From contig JAUCBJ010007997.1 of NCBI GenBank assembly GCA_032718475.1, positions 1 to 64,000 of the forward strand: 64,000 nucleotides of DNA, in the 5' to 3' direction. A program made the position numbers and the translations under genes. The stretch's first letter is position 1; every line of letters starts with the position of its first letter. The stretch is from Nemertoderma westbladi. Its lineage: Eukaryota; Xenacoelomorpha; Nemertodermatida; Nemertodermatidae. Of this stretch, positions 60,879 through 64,000 are shown piece after piece. The notes below the pieces were generated by a model. It was given only the letters and a program-made list of their open reading frames with translations. It ran no database searches and was not told the origin of the DNA.

Positions 60879-61860
60879 ATAGTAATTTATTAAATATATA
60901 TGTAAATCATACAAATTATAGTAATTTATTAAATATATATGTAAATCATACAAATTATAGTAATTTATTAAATATATATGTAAATCATACAAATTATAGT
61001 AATTTATTAAATATATATGTAAATCATACAAATTATAGTAATTTATTAAATATATATGTAAATCATACAAATTATAGTAATTTATTAAATATATATGTAA
61101 ATCATACAAATTATAGTAATTTATTAAATATATATGTAAATCATACAAATTATAGTAATTTATTAAATATATATGTAAATCATACAAATTATAGTAATTT
61201 ATTAAATATATATATAAATCATACAAATTATAGTAATTTATTAAATATATATGTAAATCATACAAATTATAGTAATTTATTAAATATATATGTAAATCAT
61301 ACAAATTATAGTAATTTATTAAATATATATGTAAATCATACAAATTATAGTAATTTATTAAATATATATGTAAATCATACAAATTATAGTAATTTATTAA
61401 ATATATATGTAAATCATACAAATTATAGTAATTTATTAAATATATATGTAAATCATAGAAATTATAGTAATTTATTAAATATATATGTAAATCATACAAA
61501 TTATAGTAATTTATTAAATATATATGTAAATCATACAAATTATAGTAATTTATTAAATATATATGTAAATCATACAAATTATAGTAATTTACTAAATATA
61601 TATGTAAATCATACAAATTATAGTAATTTATTAAATATATATGTAAATCATACAAATTATAGTAATTTATTAAATATATATGTAAATCATACAAATTATA
61701 GTAATTTATTAAATATATATGTAAATCATACAAATTATAGTAATTTACTAAATATATATGTAAATCATACAAATTATAGTAATTTATTAAATATATATAT
61801 AAATCATACAAATTATAGTAATTTATTAAATATATATGTAAATCATACAAATTATAGTAA
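60879..61860. repeat. 39-bp AT-rich minisatellite, about 25 units
   Basis: Units contain atagtaatttattaaatata then tatgtaaatcatacaaatt. Length 982 bp fits 25 units of 39. There are only a few substitutions (tatatataaat near 61210, catagaaat near 61455, ttactaaat near 61590 and 61745). The 13-residue periodic ORFs on both strands are by-products. Confidence 0.96.
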
Positions 61861-61864
61861 TCTA

Positions 61865-63086
61865 TCTATATATATAAATATCCTCTGTCTGTCTGTGAGT
61901 CTGTGAGTCTATGAGTCTGTGAGTCTATGAGTCTGTGAGTCTGTCCAAGCTATACGCTCCGACACACATGCACCAATCTGAGCAAATGATACATCGATCG
62001 AAAGCTCTCGTCCTGAGCACGTAAACTATCGCAATCTCGAGGCTAATTTTACGCGTTTGCTTGCGTGAATGCGTATTTTGTGTTCGTTCGGGCGAAATGT
62101 ATCGAATTATTTCGGTTCTTCTATCGGTAATTAATTATTTAGAGGGGTAACATTTATCCCATCTGGTATAAAATTAACATGAGTAGATTCGCACTCTCAC
62201 AAAGTATTTATTTTATTCGAGTGTTTAATATAAATATGTATGATTATTTATTGATTAAAAATCAAATAGTGTATAAATATGTCATATTCGCCAAGCACGA
62301 TCGAATTGGCCTATTCTTAGTGCTGTAGTGAATAGGGAAGGATTTTTTTCTGTATCATAGCAACGTTAAGGTAATTATTGAAATCGCAGCTAGCTGGCTG
62401 GGCACAGATAAGGAGCAAGCAGGCTGGAGTGTTGATTGGGGTGGGTTTGGGTTGTCTGTTGCAAATTGCTCAAGAGTAATTCTGCTTTCTCAATCATTGG
62501 CTGCATGGAAGGAGAGGTTTATAACATTTTTGTTTTACTGTTATGAATATTAAAAGTAAAATAATTATTTCTGTAGGCCTATACTTACTGTATTATTATT
62601 TTATCTAATATTATACATCTAATCTCGATGAAATCTCGCTTACTATAGCTCGTTAGATAGGTCTCGCCCTAACTCGTTGCAACGTAATTCTCAGAGCCGT
62701 CTGAAGTTCCCCCATCTGCCGCTAGAGGGCGAATTGTCTGAATGTGAACATCTACATCAATTTTGTTATTTACAATCTGTTTAAGCTGAAACTTGAAAGG
62801 CAGGCATTTTACTTCACCATAAACCCCATCTTTACCAAACTGCAGCGCCGTCTGCATTTCACCAGTCTGCAGGTAGAGGGTGGATCTGAAAGTGATCATT
62901 TTCTGGAAATTTTGTTATTTACAATCTGCCTAAAGTTGAAACTTGACAGTTATCTCTTATGGGGGTGGTGTTTTATTTAATGATGGTGTCTGTTCCATAT
63001 GCAGTTCTCAAATCTCCCACACATATTCATATATCATCTGCACGTGCACTAGAAAGCTGTGGCCCGAAGGGCCACAGGCTTTCTAG
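61865..63086 (+). mobile_element. Helitron-like non-autonomous element, copy 1, 1222 bp
   Basis: Begins tctatatatataaatatcc (TC start) and ends tttctag, a CTRR-type end, with a strong hairpin just before it. This is the structure of Helitron/Helentron elements. Near the 5' end is a ctgtctgtctgtgagtc microsatellite, as reported for Helentron-associated non-autonomous elements. The right half contains two related segments of about 150 bp (62690 and 62840 regions) sharing ttttgttatttacaatctg. No Rep/helicase coding sequence. Confidence 0.72.
63048..63086 (+). repeat. 3'-terminal hairpin of the Helitron-like element
   Basis: Stem ctgtggccc and gggccacag around gaa (63057-63077). The pairing extends outward through actagaaagc and gctttctag with one bulged base. 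Such a hairpin close to the 3' end is the termination signal of rolling-circle transposons. Confidence 0.82.
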
Positions 63087-64000
63087 TCTATATATATAAA
63101 TATCCTCTGTCTGTCTGTGAGTCTGTGAGTCTATGAGTCTGTGAGTCTATGAGTCTGCGAGTCTGTCCAAGCTATACGCTCCGACACACTTGCACCAATC
63201 TGAGCAAATGATACATCGATCGAAAGCTCTCGTCCTGAGCACGTAAACTATCGCAATCTCGAGGCTAATTTTACGTGTTTGCTTGCGTGAATGCGTATTT
63301 TGTGTTCGTTCGGGCGAAATGTATCGAATTATTTCGGTTCTTCTATCGGTAATTAATTATTTAGAGGGGTAACATTTATCCCATCTGGTATAAAATTAAC
63401 ATGAGTAGATTCGCCGTGTCCCATTCTCACAAAGTATTTATTTTATTCGAGTGTTTAATATAAATATGTATGATTATTTATTGATTAAAAATCAAATAGT
63501 GTATAAATATGTCATATTCGCCAAGCACGATCGAATTGGCCTATTCTTAGTGCTGTAGTGAATAGGGACGGTTTTTTTTCTGTATCATAGCAACGTTAAG
63601 GTAATTATTGAAATCGCAGCTAGCTGGCTGTGCACAGATAAGGAGCAAGCAGGCTGGAGTGTTGATTGGGGTGGGTTTGGGTTGTCTGTTGCGAATTGCT
63701 CAAGAGTAATTCTGCTTTCTCAATCATTGGCTGCATGGAAGGAGAGGTTTATAACATTTTTGTTTTACTGTTATGAATATTAAAAGTAAAATAATTATTT
63801 CTGTAGGCCTATACTTACTGTATTATTATTTTATCTAATATTATACATCTAATCTCGATGAAATCTCGCTTACTATAGCTCGTTAGATAGGTCTCGCCCT
63901 AACTCGTTGCAACGTAATACTCAGAGCCGTCTGAAGTTCCCCCATCCGCCGCTAGAGGGCGAATTGTCCGATAGTGAAAACCTGATCTCATTGGGTTGTT
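63087..64000 (+). mobile_element. Helitron-like element, copy 2, truncated by the window end
   Basis: Starts tctatatatataaatatcc directly after the CTAG of copy 1 with no intervening base. It is almost identical to copy 1, with scattered substitutions and an 8-bp difference near 63412-63420. The window ends before its 3' hairpin. Confidence 0.75.

Overview
This window is animal nuclear DNA, most likely from an invertebrate, though the species cannot be named from sequence. It shows a three-exon gene with GT-AG introns, a BEL/Pao LTR retrotransposon, hAT-, Harbinger- and Helitron-like elements, a tRNA-derived SINE and degenerate non-LTR reverse transcriptase pieces. Roughly half of the 64 kb is tandem repeat, in at least eight unrelated families, so the setting looks heterochromatic or subtelomeric. 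Only two ordinary host genes are supported: MAEA, apparently complete, and one exon of a globin.

Region by region. Bases 1-14556 hold MAEA (the RING-type subunit of the CTLH/GID ubiquitin ligase) in exons 1362-1963, 3009-3235 and 13988-14556, which join in frame to about 465 residues. Intron 2 is 10.75 kb and is almost filled by a 28-bp satellite. That satellite carries a 1851-bp higher-order duplication and is interrupted by a 1.6-kb hAT-like element, which itself contains a Harbinger-like MITE. From the MAEA stop codon to 16343 runs an array whose unit is a copy of the gene's own last codons plus the stop, and it repeats the CRE palindrome TGACGTCA dozens of times. Bases 16344-49829 are a 55/49-bp satellite split by a young 14.2-kb BEL/Pao element at 18713-32924 (538-bp LTRs with 3 differences, 5-bp target duplication).

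The BEL element is the most interesting object. Before pol it has about 3.2 kb of coding sequence spread over three frames, and each frame change coincides with a run of 10-13 G. Next comes a 1736-codon Gag-protease-RT-RNase H-integrase ORF. After pol lies an extra 844-codon ORF with features of a DEDD 3'-5' exonuclease followed by three CCHC zinc knuckles. I know of no BEL element with this arrangement.

From 49830 to the end there are retroelement scraps, C/G homopolymer tracts, a SINE, one globin exon next to 33 apparently identical 54-bp repeats, a 32-bp array open in all six frames, a possible LTR, a 24-bp array, non-LTR RT fragments, a 39-bp AT-rich array, and two head-to-tail copies of a Helitron-like element, the second cut by the window end. 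Most long ORFs in the arrays arise only because the repeat units lack stop codons and are not listed as genes.
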